A stretch of 64,000 nt of DNA from Thermosediminibacter oceani DSM 16646 (GCF_000144645.1 NC_014377.1:1860001-1924000); one strand, 5' to 3'; positions 27,649 to 35,482 are shown, numbered from the stretch's first letter. Notes: generated by a model not told the origin, from the sequence alone. Numbers and translations: made by a program.

Positions 27649-30600
27649 ATGCACCTGGGAATCATCGCCAAGCGGATTCTACCGGCTTTTCTTGCATTTT
27701 TCCTGCTTTTCTCTTCTGCGTTCCAGGGCTTAGCTCAAGAGGTGCTCCTCCACGAAGAAGTGGACGGGTTTCCGGTAACCCGGGGAGTCACCTATGAAGG
27801 AAGGACGGTATTTACATCCCTGGGGTGGCAAAAAATACATATCCTGAAAGTAGACCTGACTTCGGAAAATGTGGACATAGATGCCATAATGAACACGAAA
27901 GGGCTTTCGGAGCGCCAGATCCTGAGCAGGATGGTAGCGGAAAACGGAGCTGTTGCCGGTGTGAACGGCGACTTCTTCATAATGGCCAATCCTTCATCGC
28001 CCATAGGCGTCCAGGTGACCGACGGTGAACTTATCTCGTCTCCATCCAACAGAAAGGACATGGCCGCCTTTGCCCTTACATTTGAAAAGATACCCCAGCT
28101 GCTGCGCCTGGAATTCACCGGAAAGGTGGAAGCTCCCGACGGCACTTCCTTTGAGATCGGTGGTGTAAATAAGGTGGGTACCGGACAAGGCAGGATAATG
28201 GTCTATACCCCGGACTTCGGAAAAACCACCCCGGCATTACCGGCGGGCACTCCCGATATGACATTCGCCGTTATCGAAAACGGCGAGGTTGTCAACATCT
28301 TTGACGGAAGATCGGCCGAAATTCCGCATGACTCCCTTATACTCGCCGCCATAGGAGCAGGCTCGGAGTTTTTAAAAAATAAGTTTGCAATCGGAGACGT
28401 TGTAAAGATCGACCTAAAGATTACGCCCGACATTTCAAACCTAAAAATGGCTCTGGGCGGCGGTGCGGTTCTTGTGGAAAACGGGGCAATACCCCCCACC
28501 TTCTCTCACAACATAGCGGGGCAAAACCCCAGAACGGCTATAGGTTTTACGAAAGACGGCAAGACTCTCATACTGGCTGTGGTGGACGGAAGGCAGGCGG
28601 AAAGCAGGGGTATGACCCAGGAAGAGCTGGCCCGGCTGATGTTGAACCTGGGTGCTTACAACGCCATTAACCTGGACGGCGGAGGCTCGTCCACCATGGT
28701 AGTGAGGGCTCCAGGAGAAAAAGCTCCGGCCGTCATTAACAGCGTTTCGGAAAAAACCGAAAGGCCCGTCGTCAATGGCCTGGGCATCTTTGCAAAGTTA
28801 CCCTCTTCGGGGAAGGTCCACGGCTTTAAAATAGTCGCTAGTTCCTTCAACATACCGAAAAAGGGCCACAGAGTATTTGATATAAAGGCCTTCGACGAGA
28901 ACTACAATCCCGTCGATGTGGACCCAAGCCTTATCAGGTGGAGCGTTTCGGGGGGACTGGGCACTTTTAGCGGGAACGTACTTTACGCCGAAAAGAGCGG
29001 CACCGGCACCGTTACGGCTTCTTTAGGTGACCTCAAAGCCTCCGTCAACATCAGGGTGCTGCAAGATACAGCGGCGATCGCCGTGGAACCCGCCAGGATT
29101 CAGCTTTCCCCGGGTGGGAAGAAATCCTTCGCAGTTTATGCAGTCGACAGAATGGGTTACAGAGCTCCGATTGAGCCGGTGGACATTACCTGGGAGGTCA
29201 CCGGAAACCCCGGATACTTTGAAAACGGTGTATTTATTGCATCGACCAGCCCCGGGGTGGGTGCGGTTATCGCCCGATTCATGAATCTTAAAGCCGGCGC
29301 CCTGGTAAAGGTAGGAGACTCCGGAGAATTCGACGAATCGCTTTTGCCCCCTGTTCCGCTTCCCGTTGACGAGGCAAATACCCCGTTCCAGAGCGATAGC
29401 GTAACTTTCGGCGTTTTCGGGGACCTATTGATGGGCACTAACTACAGTCAGGCCTACCAAAAGACCTTCAATATGGCGTCTTCGGTCTTTGGGCGTTTTA
29501 AGACCGGGTTCAACGTTATCGCGGGTCGGGCCTATGTCGGCGGCCTTGCCCCGCAGAACGGCAGCGCAGCGGCAGTCCTCAAAAATTACAGGATGGCCGG
29601 ATCCGGCTATTCCACCCACGCTGTCGCCGGAACCTTCTTTATATTCCTGGACGCTTCGAAGGGCAGCCTGAGGCTTACCAACCCCGGCCAGTGGTTGAAA
29701 CTTAAAGAGGACGTAAAATCTGCCGCTTCCAAATATAAAAACATCATTGTGGTCCTGGACAGAACTCCCGAGGCTTTCAAAGATCCGCTGGAGGGCGACC
29801 TCCTCAAAAAGGTCCTTTCCGATCACAGGGATGCTTACCGAAACATGTGGGTGATTTCCGGAGGGGCGGAAAAATTTTCGACCAGAATGGAGGACGGGAT
29901 CAGATACGTAAACGTCCCCGGAGTAAACGCTCGAGAACCGGCAGCTGTGCTGGTCAATATTCAGGGAGACAGAATAAACTACAGGGTGGTACCGTTACTT
30001 GAAAAGATCATCACCGAAACTCCAGCGCTTAAAATGGGCCAGCCAACGGTTCTCAAGATCTACGGTATCTCTCCTGCGGGCCATAAAATACAGCTCGGCT
30101 ACCCGTATTCCGTAGAATACGCCGTATCCCCTGCCGGGTCGGCGAGCTTCGACGCAAAAACCCTTACCATCAACGCAAAAAAATCTGGTGAAATTTACCT
30201 CACCGTCAAAACCGAAGGCCTCACAGAAAAAATAAGGCTTCAGGTGGTTGATCTTACCGTTAAGGTCAACGGCGTCGAGGTGGACTTTCCTGATCAGCAG
30301 CCCTACATCAACAGCGAGCAGCGCACCATGGTGCCCGTCAGGTTCATTTCTGAGAGCCTGGGTGCCAGGGTTCATTGGGACAGTAAAAACAACATGGTCA
30401 TAATAGAGGGCAACGGGAAAAATATCAGCCTTAAGATAGGCGAGAAAAAAGCGATCTTGAACGGAAAGACCGTGCCTTTCGACACCAAGGCCGAGCTGAA
30501 GAACTCCAGGACAATGGTTCCGCTGAGATTCGTGAGCGAGGTGCTCGGGGCAAAGGTGGTATGGAACCCTGCCGCAAAAACGGTGGAAATAAGCCGTTAG
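27649..30600 (+). CDS. Secreted phosphodiester glycosidase (NAGPA domain) with C-terminal stalk domains
   Basis: 983 residues with a signal peptide (hydrophobic residues 10-28, cleavage near LAQE). Residues about 40-390 form a NAGPA/DUF2233 phosphodiester glycosidase domain with AGVNGDFFIMANPSSPIGVQ, QNPRTAIGFTKDGKTLILAV and the signature NAINLDGGGSSTMVV. Two Ig-like domains follow. About 575-770 resembles a degenerate calcineurin-like phosphoesterase domain (SVTFGVFGDLLMGTNYSQ). The last 100 residues are a copper-amine-oxidase-N-like stalk pair (RTMVPVRFISESLGARVHW and RTMVPLRFVSEVLGAKVVW), which attach proteins to the wall. It probably removes sugar-phosphodiester caps from wall polymers. 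RBS AAGGAG, own terminator. Confidence 0.9.
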   Translation: MHLGIIAKRILPAFLAFFLLFSSAFQGLAQEVLLHEEVDGFPVTRGVTYEGRTVFTSLGWQKIHILKVDLTSENVDIDAIMNTKGLSERQILSRMVAENGAVAGVNGDFFIMANPSSPIGVQVTDGELISSPSNRKDMAAFALTFEKIPQLLRLEFTGKVEAPDGTSFEIGGVNKVGTGQGRIMVYTPDFGKTTPALPAGTPDMTFAVIENGEVVNIFDGRSAEIPHDSLILAAIGAGSEFLKNKFAIGDVVKIDLKITPDISNLKMALGGGAVLVENGAIPPTFSHNIAGQNPRTAIGFTKDGKTLILAVVDGRQAESRGMTQEELARLMLNLGAYNAINLDGGGSSTMVVRAPGEKAPAVINSVSEKTERPVVNGLGIFAKLPSSGKVHGFKIVASSFNIPKKGHRVFDIKAFDENYNPVDVDPSLIRWSVSGGLGTFSGNVLYAEKSGTGTVTASLGDLKASVNIRVLQDTAAIAVEPARIQLSPGGKKSFAVYAVDRMGYRAPIEPVDITWEVTGNPGYFENGVFIASTSPGVGAVIARFMNLKAGALVKVGDSGEFDESLLPPVPLPVDEANTPFQSDSVTFGVFGDLLMGTNYSQAYQKTFNMASSVFGRFKTGFNVIAGRAYVGGLAPQNGSAAAVLKNYRMAGSGYSTHAVAGTFFIFLDASKGSLRLTNPGQWLKLKEDVKSAASKYKNIIVVLDRTPEAFKDPLEGDLLKKVLSDHRDAYRNMWVISGGAEKFSTRMEDGIRYVNVPGVNAREPAAVLVNIQGDRINYRVVPLLEKIITETPALKMGQPTVLKIYGISPAGHKIQLGYPYSVEYAVSPAGSASFDAKTLTINAKKSGEIYLTVKTEGLTEKIRLQVVDLTVKVNGVEVDFPDQQPYINSEQRTMVPVRFISESLGARVHWDSKNNMVIIEGNGKNISLKIGEKKAILNGKTVPFDTKAELKNSRTMVPLRFVSEVLGAKVVWNPAAKTVEISR

Positions 30601-30612
30601 TTCTGACTATAT

Positions 30613-30647
30613 AAAAGAGGGATATGAAATCCCTCTTTTTTTTTTTC
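30613..30647 (+). terminator. Strong terminator after the NAGPA protein
   Basis: AAAGAGGGAT pairs with ATCCCTCTTT around ATGAA, followed by an unbroken run of Ts. Confidence 0.9.
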
Positions 30648-30676
30648 TGCGATTAAAGTGTTGCCTTTATAAAGGA

Positions 30677-30704
30677 ACCCCCATTGCCGACTAATCATAT
30701 ATTA
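30677..30704 (+). promoter_or_regulatory. Possible sigma-K promoter, copy 1
   Basis: AC, 17 bases, CATATATTA, matching the Bacillus sigma-K consensus AC-N16/17-CATANNNTA. It lies just before the first tiny ORF. The match is short, so confidence rests on its exact conservation in the second copy. Confidence 0.4.
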
Positions 30705-30732
30705 TAACAAGAAAATGAAAGGAGGTGCCTGA

Positions 30733-30852
30733 ATGTCCGGCGGATTTTTCGACGACCGCAGGAGATTCTTTGACGATCGCAAGGCGTTTATAGTATTTCT
30801 GATACTGATTCTTCTATTGTTAGGCGAAAAAGATTTCCACGACAAGTGCTAA
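30733..30852 (+). CDS. Tiny YjcZ-like membrane protein, copy 1 (39 aa)
   Basis: Sequence has a charged start (MSGGFFDDRRRFFDDR), a single hydrophobic helix (KAFIVFLILILLLLG) and a charged tail ending DKC. ATG at 30733 follows AAAGGAGGTG. The layout resembles the small YjcZ/YhcZ sporulation proteins of Firmicutes. A near-identical paralogue lies 0.38 kb downstream. It has a sigma-K-like promoter and its own terminator. A mother-cell or spore-coat membrane role is inferred. Confidence 0.75.
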   Translation: MSGGFFDDRRRFFDDRKAFIVFLILILLLLGEKDFHDKC

Positions 30853-30870
30853 GCCTTGTTATATAAACAT

Positions 30871-30900
30871 GAGCCGTGCCCTAGGCACGGCTCTTATTAT
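30871..30900 (+). terminator. Terminator after tiny ORF copy 1
   Basis: GAGCCGTGCC (30871-30880) pairs with GGCACGGCTC (30884-30893) around CTA, followed by TTATTAT. Confidence 0.85.
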
Positions 30901-30904
30901 GTCG

Positions 30905-31005
30905 TTCCTGGCGCCCATCCCCAGTTCTTCGGCGTATTCCAGCTGCACCAGGCCATTGGCCTCCGGGTGCACGGCGGCGAACTTATCCTCCCCGGGATGG
31001 AAATT
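30905..31005 (-). pseudogene. Copied 3' end of the DUF362 gene
   Basis: On the reverse strand it reads PGEDKFAAVHPEANGLVQLE, then YAEELGMG, the same as the C-terminus of the intact DUF362 protein encoded at 31265. Homology stops before the natural stop codon. It has no start and is a by-product of the tandem duplication. Confidence 0.85.
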
Positions 31006-31053
31006 TCACGACCCTTTTCTCACTCGCCAATCAAAATGTTGCCTTTAAAAGTA

Positions 31054-31081
31054 ACCCCGATTACCGATTTATCATATATTA
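31054..31081 (+). promoter_or_regulatory. Possible sigma-K promoter, copy 2
   Basis: AC, 17 bases, CATATATTA, identical in both elements and spacing to copy 1, although several bases in the spacer differ. Confidence 0.4.
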
Positions 31082-31111
31082 TAACTAGAAAATGTTAAAG
31101 GAGGTACCGAA

Positions 31112-31213
31112 ATGTCCCACAGATTTTTTGATGATCGCAAGGCGTTTATAGTATTCCTGATACTTATTCTTCTCCTGTTGGGCGACTTTAAAGACTTCGA
31201 TGATAAGTGCTAA
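31112..31213 (+). CDS. Tiny YjcZ-like membrane protein, copy 2 (33 aa)
   Basis: MSHRFFDDR, then KAFIVFLILILLLLG, then DFKDFDDKC. It lacks six residues of the N-terminal repeat present in copy 1. The hydrophobic helix is identical, while synonymous changes separate the two genes, which shows selection on the protein. ATG follows AAAGGAGGT. Same inferred sporulation-type role as copy 1. Confidence 0.78.
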   Translation: MSHRFFDDRKAFIVFLILILLLLGDFKDFDDKC

Positions 31214-31229
31214 GCCCTGTTATAAGCAC

Positions 31230-31257
31230 GAGCCGTGCCATAGGCACGGCTCTTATT
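31230..31257. terminator. Terminator after tiny ORF copy 2, shared with DUF362 gene
   Basis: GAGCCGTGCC (31230-31239) pairs with GGCACGGCTC (31243-31252), followed by TTATTTTG. It lies between convergent stop codons. Confidence 0.85.
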
Positions 31258-31264
31258 TTGTCTT

Positions 31265-32383
31265 CTAGTTTAACTCCACCAGCTCGTATTTCCTGGTGCC
31301 CATCCCTAGTTCTTCGGCGTATTCCAGCTGCACCAGGCCATTGGCCTCCGGGTGAACGGCAGCGAATTTATCCTCACCGGGTTCGAAACCCCTACCTGCC
31401 TCTCCCAGAGCACTGTTCCTGTGCCCGTGCTGGCTCGTTACCAGGTCGTAGCTCGCCTGGTCTATGGCCACCGGGTCCAGCGACGCCAGGATGCCTACAT
31501 CGGGCACCAGCGGTGCGTCACTCCAGGGGGTGCAATCGCACAGCGGAGTTACGTTCATCACGAAGTTCATGAACGCTATTTTGCCTTTTTTTGTGAGGAA
31601 GGCTCCGTAGGCGTGCTCGGTCATCCTCTCAATGAACTCCCGGTTATCGGTCTTCCACTGGGGTTTAATCACGCCGAAGTAGCACATCGAGATGCACTCG
31701 CCGCAGCCGACGCATTTTTCGGGATCTATATACGCCGCCCCGTCTACCAGCGAAATCGCCTCCTCGGGGCAGTTTTTGATACAGGATAGACACTTCCTGC
31801 AGTTTTTATCCACGAAGGGCTTCAATGTGGAGTGCTGCTGCTGCTTGCCAGCGGCAGGGGCGCATCCCATGGCCAGGTTCTTTATGGCCCCGCCGAAACC
31901 CGCCGTCTCGTGGCCTTTAAAATGGGACATGACAATCATGGAATTGGCGTAATAAATCCCGGATGCGATCTTCACAGTCTCGAAATGCTTTTTCCCTATC
32001 TTAACTTCAACTGAGTCTTTGCTCACAATACCGTCGGCGATAACCACGGGGGCCCCGGCCACTGCATACGCAAAACCGTTTTCAATTGCGGTCACAACAT
32101 GGTCAACGCCGTTGCTCCTGGAACCTTTGTAGAGGGTATTCGTGTCCGTCAGGAAAGGTTTGCCTCCGCTATTTTTAACCTTTTCCACCACCTGCCGGAC
32201 GAATATTGGGTTTATGTAAGCGTTGTTTCCCTTTTCTCCGAAATGAATCTTTATCGCCACAAGGTCGTTTTCGGATATGATGCTTTTAAATCCAGCGGCA
32301 TCGAAGAGCTTCGTGACCTTCGCTGAAAGGCTTTGGGAACGCTTTTTTGCGCGCATGCTGTAAAAATACACTTTTGCACTCAT
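31265..32383 (-). CDS. DUF362 family protein with two [4Fe-4S] ferredoxin clusters
   Basis: 372 residues from the ATG at 32383 after GGGGGG; the open frame further upstream is not preceded by a ribosome site and crosses an IS remnant. The DUF362 domain surrounds a dicluster ferredoxin segment near residues 188-238: CRKCLSCIKNCPEEA and CVGCGECISMCYFG. Other conserved parts are VAIKIHFGEKGNNAYINPIF, MIVMSHFKGHETAGFGGAIK and LASLDPVAIDQASYDLV. The family is common in anaerobes; the reaction is not established. It stands alone, and its 3' end is duplicated upstream. Confidence 0.9.
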   Translation of the reverse strand: MSAKVYFYSMRAKKRSQSLSAKVTKLFDAAGFKSIISENDLVAIKIHFGEKGNNAYINPIFVRQVVEKVKNSGGKPFLTDTNTLYKGSRSNGVDHVVTAIENGFAYAVAGAPVVIADGIVSKDSVEVKIGKKHFETVKIASGIYYANSMIVMSHFKGHETAGFGGAIKNLAMGCAPAAGKQQQHSTLKPFVDKNCRKCLSCIKNCPEEAISLVDGAAYIDPEKCVGCGECISMCYFGVIKPQWKTDNREFIERMTEHAYGAFLTKKGKIAFMNFVMNVTPLCDCTPWSDAPLVPDVGILASLDPVAIDQASYDLVTSQHGHRNSALGEAGRGFEPGEDKFAAVHPEANGLVQLEYAEELGMGTRKYELVELN

Positions 32384-32455
32384 GGAAATCCCCCCCAAAA
32401 AGCATATCTCAGATTCGATTTTACCACAATTCCGCTGCAAAGAATATACAAATTT

Positions 32456-32559
32456 TAAGCCCGCACCGCTTAGTGAACTGCCCCCTGTCAAGTAGACAGT
32501 TGAAATAATAAAAACCGTTTACTTCAGAGGGGAGCATATCACCTAGCGGTGCGGGCTTA
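32456..32559 (-). terminator. Terminator of the NCS2 permease gene, split by an IS remnant
   Basis: A perfect 15-bp inverted repeat (32456-32470 and 32545-32559, core AGCGGTGCGGGCTT) flanks the 65-bp IS remnant. On the reverse strand it follows the permease stop and leads into TTAAAATTTG. The remnant sits in what would be the loop. Confidence 0.65.
32477..32541. mobile_element. Internally deleted IS3-family remnant (terminal repeats only)
   Basis: The first 43 bases match the right end, and the last 24 the left end, of the longer remnant at 43345-43502, in the opposite orientation. The ends are imperfect inverted repeats (CCCCTGTCAAGTAGACAG against a GGGGAGCATATCA end). No coding sequence is left, so it is MITE-like. 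Confidence 0.75.
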
Positions 32560-32581
32560 CAGTTCCTCTACAGCACTCCTT

Positions 32582-33919
32582 TTATCTTACGAACACGAAA
32601 TACAGCACGAAGGTTGCCGTGAGCACGTACATCATCCAGTGGACCTCCCTACCCCTGCCGGACAGGAGCATCAGCAGGGTATAGGATATGAAGCCCACAG
32701 CAAGCCCCATCGATATGCTGAAGGTAAGGGGCATGAGCACGGCGGTGATAAAGGCGGGAAAAGCCTCGTAAAAGTTATCGAATTTTATCTCATTAAGGCT
32801 GCTCGCCATAAAAATGCCCACTATTATCAGGGCCGGAGCGGTGGCCTGGGACGGTACTGCCAGCGCTAAGGGCGAGAATAATATACTGGCTATGAAAAGC
32901 AGCGATACAACCACCGAAGTGAGGCCCGTCCTGCCTCCCACGCTTACGCCGGCGGCGCTTTCCACATAGGTGGTGGTGTTGCTGGTGCCCAGCAGTGAAC
33001 CTATGACGGTACCAAGAGAATCGGCAAGCAGAGCCCTGTTGCCATTCTTTAAATTGCCCTTCTCATCTATCATGCCGGTGCGGCTGGCAACCCCGACGAA
33101 GGTACCGATGGTGTCGAAAAGGTCGGCAAAGAAAAGGGAGAATATCACCGGAAACATCGAGAACTTCAGGGCTCCGGCTATATCGAGCTTTAAAAGCCCC
33201 GGCGCCATGCTGGGGGGTGCGGAGATAAGAGACCCCGGCAATTTGGTAATCCCCATAGGTATCCCGATTATGGTGGTTATTATTATTCCCAGGAGCATCC
33301 CGCCCCTGACTCCCCGGGCCACCAGGACCGCGGTAACTATAAGGCCGATGGTAGCGAGCAGGGTGCCCGGGTCTTTGAAGTTGCCCAGATCCACGAAAGT
33401 AGCTGGATTTGAAACTATTATGCCCGCGTTTTTAAAACCTATAAAGGCTATGAAAAGCCCTATACCTGCACCCACTGCGTGCTTCAGCGGCAGCGGAATT
33501 GCTCTGATAAGCATCTCCCTGAGGCCGGTCAGCGTAACGATTACAGCGATTATACCCGAGATAAATACCGCACCAAGAGCGGTCTGCCAGGGAATCTGCA
33601 TTTTTCCTACCATTACGTAGGCGAAGAAAGCGTTGAGGCCCATACCGGGCGCAAGGGCGAAAGGATAGTTGGCGTAAAGCCCCATGAACATAGTCGAAAC
33701 GGCGGCAGCCAGGGCGGTGGCCATAAAAACCGCTCCCTGGTCCAGGCCCGCATCCTTGAGGACTATCGGATTGACCAGGAGTATATAGGCCATCGTGACA
33801 AAAGTGGTGAGACCCGCGGTGACCTCAGTCCTGACATCGGTTCCGCTTTCGGAGAGGTTAAAGAGTCTGTCCATCAGATTACCGGATGACTTGCTGTAAA
33901 TTGCCATCTCGTCCTTCAA
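32582..33919 (-). CDS. NCS2/AzgA-type purine (guanine-hypoxanthine) permease
   Basis: Imports purine bases with protons. About 445 residues, twelve to fourteen membrane segments. TTG at 33919 follows GGAGGG by six bases; an ATG at 33907 after GAAGGA is an alternative, and the frame upstream overlaps the terminator. Conserved stretches include GLTTFVTMAYILLVNPIVL, GMGLNAFFAYVMV, GAGIGLFIAFIGFKNAGI, FADLFDTIGTFVGVASRTGM and GTSNTTTYVESAAGVSVGGR, all AzgA/PbuG-type signatures. A guanine riboswitch with terminator and a pair of PurR boxes precede it, which fits guanine or hypoxanthine as substrate. Confidence 0.95.
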   Translation of the reverse strand: MKDEMAIYSKSSGNLMDRLFNLSESGTDVRTEVTAGLTTFVTMAYILLVNPIVLKDAGLDQGAVFMATALAAAVSTMFMGLYANYPFALAPGMGLNAFFAYVMVGKMQIPWQTALGAVFISGIIAVIVTLTGLREMLIRAIPLPLKHAVGAGIGLFIAFIGFKNAGIIVSNPATFVDLGNFKDPGTLLATIGLIVTAVLVARGVRGGMLLGIIITTIIGIPMGITKLPGSLISAPPSMAPGLLKLDIAGALKFSMFPVIFSLFFADLFDTIGTFVGVASRTGMIDEKGNLKNGNRALLADSLGTVIGSLLGTSNTTTYVESAAGVSVGGRTGLTSVVVSLLFIASILFSPLALAVPSQATAPALIIVGIFMASSLNEIKFDNFYEAFPAFITAVLMPLTFSISMGLAVGFISYTLLMLLSGRGREVHWMMYVLTATFVLYFVFVR

Positions 33920-33949
33920 ATGTATCCCTCCACGTTTTATTATTCCCCC

Positions 33950-33981
33950 AGCAAAAAACAAAAAGTCCCCGACTACGGGGA
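33950..33981 (-). terminator. Riboswitch-controlled terminator
   Basis: On the reverse strand CCCCG-TAGT-CGGGG is followed by ACTTTTTGTTTTTT. An upstream TTTTCCCC overlaps the first arm and can instead pair with GGGGAAA at the aptamer's 3' end, giving the antiterminator. Ligand binding keeps that GGGG in P1 and lets the terminator form, an OFF switch. Confidence 0.8.
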
Positions 33982-33992
33982 AAAGAAACTTT

Positions 33993-34066
33993 CCCCTATA
34001 GCCTGCGGTGGTTTACGGCCACCCGGTAGAGACTTCCGGGCCATATTCCCGGAATTATATAGGGGG
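33993..34066 (-). ncRNA. Purine riboswitch aptamer, guanine/hypoxanthine class
   Basis: Reverse strand: P1 arms CCCCTATA and TATAGGGG enclose the conserved core TATAAT, ATATGG, GTCTCTACC, CCGTAAA and GGCTATAG. P2 (GGGAATATGGCCC region) and P3 loops have the usual loop-loop pattern. The base equivalent to position 74 is C (in GGCTATA), which selects guanine or hypoxanthine rather than adenine. It lies directly ahead of the purine permease. Confidence 0.93.
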
Positions 34067-34094
34067 TAGACGTTAATATTTTTTTGATACCTGT

Positions 34095-34123
34095 ATGTTA
34101 CCAGATACAGCTCAAAAAGTCAA
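34095..34123 (-). promoter_or_regulatory. Promoter of riboswitch-permease transcript
   Basis: Reverse strand TTGACT, 17-bp spacer, TAACAT. Transcription would start about 20 nt before the aptamer. Confidence 0.75.
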
Positions 34124-34126
34124 TAT

Positions 34127-34170
34127 AAAATCGAACATTTATTAATAAATTTTCATGAATGTTCGCTTAT
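34127..34170 (-). promoter_or_regulatory. Two inverted PurR boxes
   Basis: AAAATCGAACATT (34127-34139) and ATAAGCGAACATT (reverse strand of 34158-34170) each differ by one base from the Bacillus PurBox AWWWCCGAACWWT. They are in inverted orientation, 18 bp apart, against 16-17 bp in Bacillus. They sit just upstream of the -35, the usual PurR operator place. Confidence 0.65.
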
Positions 34171-34237
34171 TTACTGTATCTTAAATGGAAAAATTTTTGT
34201 ATAATATTAGGCAAATACAGCAAAAGGTGGAAGAGCT

Positions 34238-35164
34238 ATGAAAACCTTTATGGTTGAAGGCCCGAGCCCTAATCTTTCGGCTTCTGTAGACACGGCCTGC
34301 AGGGCCGTGGTATGCAAAAAAGTTGAAGGCGGCTATATCATCGACATAAATGGCGAAAGGATCTTAGCCAGGACCGACCTCGGGTTTGCGGAAGGTCAGA
34401 CCCTCACCCTGAAACCGGTCCGGTTCTCAGCTGACCAGATCGTGTTTAAAGTACTAAACCGGCAGGATAAAGCAACCCACCGCCCCCCGGCCGCTACTCC
34501 TGCCGGGAGGGACCTTTTGCCCATTCTTACCCTGTCCAAACTCAACATCCCCATAACCCAAAACCGGCTGAAAATATTTTCCCGGGTCATTGAAAAACTG
34601 GTCGAGGAAATCGACCGCCCCCGTGAAAACCCGACCCTCGAAGACGAGATTCTGCCCCGTTCGACCGGGGATCTTTGGAATAACGCCGTAGAAGAAAAGC
34701 CCGGTTCCGCTGCCCGGGAAGCTGCGGAGCCCAGCACCTTCATCCGGATAGCGCTGAAGGTTCTGAATGCGGCCCACGCCGACCTTAAAGACGTAAAGGT
34801 GGCCTTTTTCTCTGTTGGTCATCCATTTTTCGGAAATATACTGCTAAAGGTAAAAAGGCGGCGGGAAGAACGCCAAGGGTCACCGCCCGTTAACCTTTCT
34901 TTCCTGGTCAACATAGCAGGCCTGGGAAGAATTCTTGTGAATCTTACTTATTCAAAGGGAGTCATAGACGGTAGTTTGGTGTTCGAGGATAGGGAAAAGC
35001 TGGATATTGCGAGGAAAAGATACGAGGACATAAGGGAGAAGATCCCTCGCTCCCTGGTGGTCGAATCCCTCCGGTGGAAATGGCAAAAAGTAGACATCGA
35101 TAAATTTCTTTTCGAGGACCTTGATCCCTCCGGCATCAACAGCGGCGTGGACATAACCGTATGA
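34238..35164 (+). CDS. FliK/YlqG-like hook-length-control-type protein
   Basis: 308 residues, ATG after AAAGGTGGAAG. The N-terminal part has an OB-like stretch (CRAVVCKKVEGGYIIDINGE, then LARTDLGFAEGQTLTLKPV). A variable middle is rich in Pro, Glu and Arg. A C-terminal beta-rich part (VNLSFLVNIAGLGRILVNLT) resembles the C-terminal domain of flagellar hook-length control protein FliK. It is followed after 27 bp by a cytoplasmic FlhB-tail homologue, the same pairing as ylqG-ylqH in Bacillus. No other flagellar gene is nearby. The role is unknown; the assignment is by context and weak similarity. Confidence 0.6.
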   Translation: MKTFMVEGPSPNLSASVDTACRAVVCKKVEGGYIIDINGERILARTDLGFAEGQTLTLKPVRFSADQIVFKVLNRQDKATHRPPAATPAGRDLLPILTLSKLNIPITQNRLKIFSRVIEKLVEEIDRPRENPTLEDEILPRSTGDLWNNAVEEKPGSAAREAAEPSTFIRIALKVLNAAHADLKDVKVAFFSVGHPFFGNILLKVKRRREERQGSPPVNLSFLVNIAGLGRILVNLTYSKGVIDGSLVFEDREKLDIARKRYEDIREKIPRSLVVESLRWKWQKVDIDKFLFEDLDPSGINSGVDITV

Positions 35165-35191
35165 ATAAAACCGTAAAAAGGAGAGGCTAGC

Positions 35192-35482
35192 GTGAGTGAA
35201 AGGGAAAAATTTCCTCAAAGGAAAGCCGTTGCTTTAAAATACGACCCCGAAAAAGATGGAGCCCCCAGGGTGGTGGCTTCGGGCAGGGGCGAAACCGCCG
35301 AAAGAATAATACAAACAGCAAAGGAACACGGCATTCCCCTCCACACTGACCCGGAACTGGCCGGGGCCCTTCTTTCGGTGGAAGTCGGACTTGAAATCCC
35401 ACCCGAACTCTACAGAGCTGTCGCAGAAATTCTTGCCTTCATATACCGGCTGGATAGGGATTTTAAAGAGACTCTTGATTAA
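35192..35482 (+). CDS. FlhB C-terminal-like protein (YlqH, EscU/YscU/HrcU family)
   Basis: 96 residues, GTG after AAAGGAGAGG. RKAVALKYDPEKDGAPRVVASG, then AERIIQTAKEHGIPLHTDPELAGAL is the cytoplasmic domain of FlhB-type export-switch proteins after the NPTH cleavage site. The membrane domain and NPTH itself are absent, so it is the stand-alone YlqH form. It follows the FliK-like gene, so a conserved two-gene unit unrelated to a local flagellar locus is present. Confidence 0.85.
   Translation: MSEREKFPQRKAVALKYDPEKDGAPRVVASGRGETAERIIQTAKEHGIPLHTDPELAGALLSVEVGLEIPPELYRAVAEILAFIYRLDRDFKETLD

Larger units (their letters stand above)
30653..31383 (+). repeat. Tandem duplication, two units of about 0.35 kb
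   Basis: Unit 1 (about 30653-31005) and unit 2 (about 31029-31383) align from end to end. Each holds the same AT-rich promoter block, a tiny hydrophobic ORF with GGAGGT site, an identical GAGCCGTGCC terminator stem, and the last roughly 30 codons of the reverse-strand DUF362 gene. Unit 2 contains the genuine gene end; unit 1 is the copy. Divergence is a few percent to moderate, so the event is not very recent. Confidence 0.85.
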
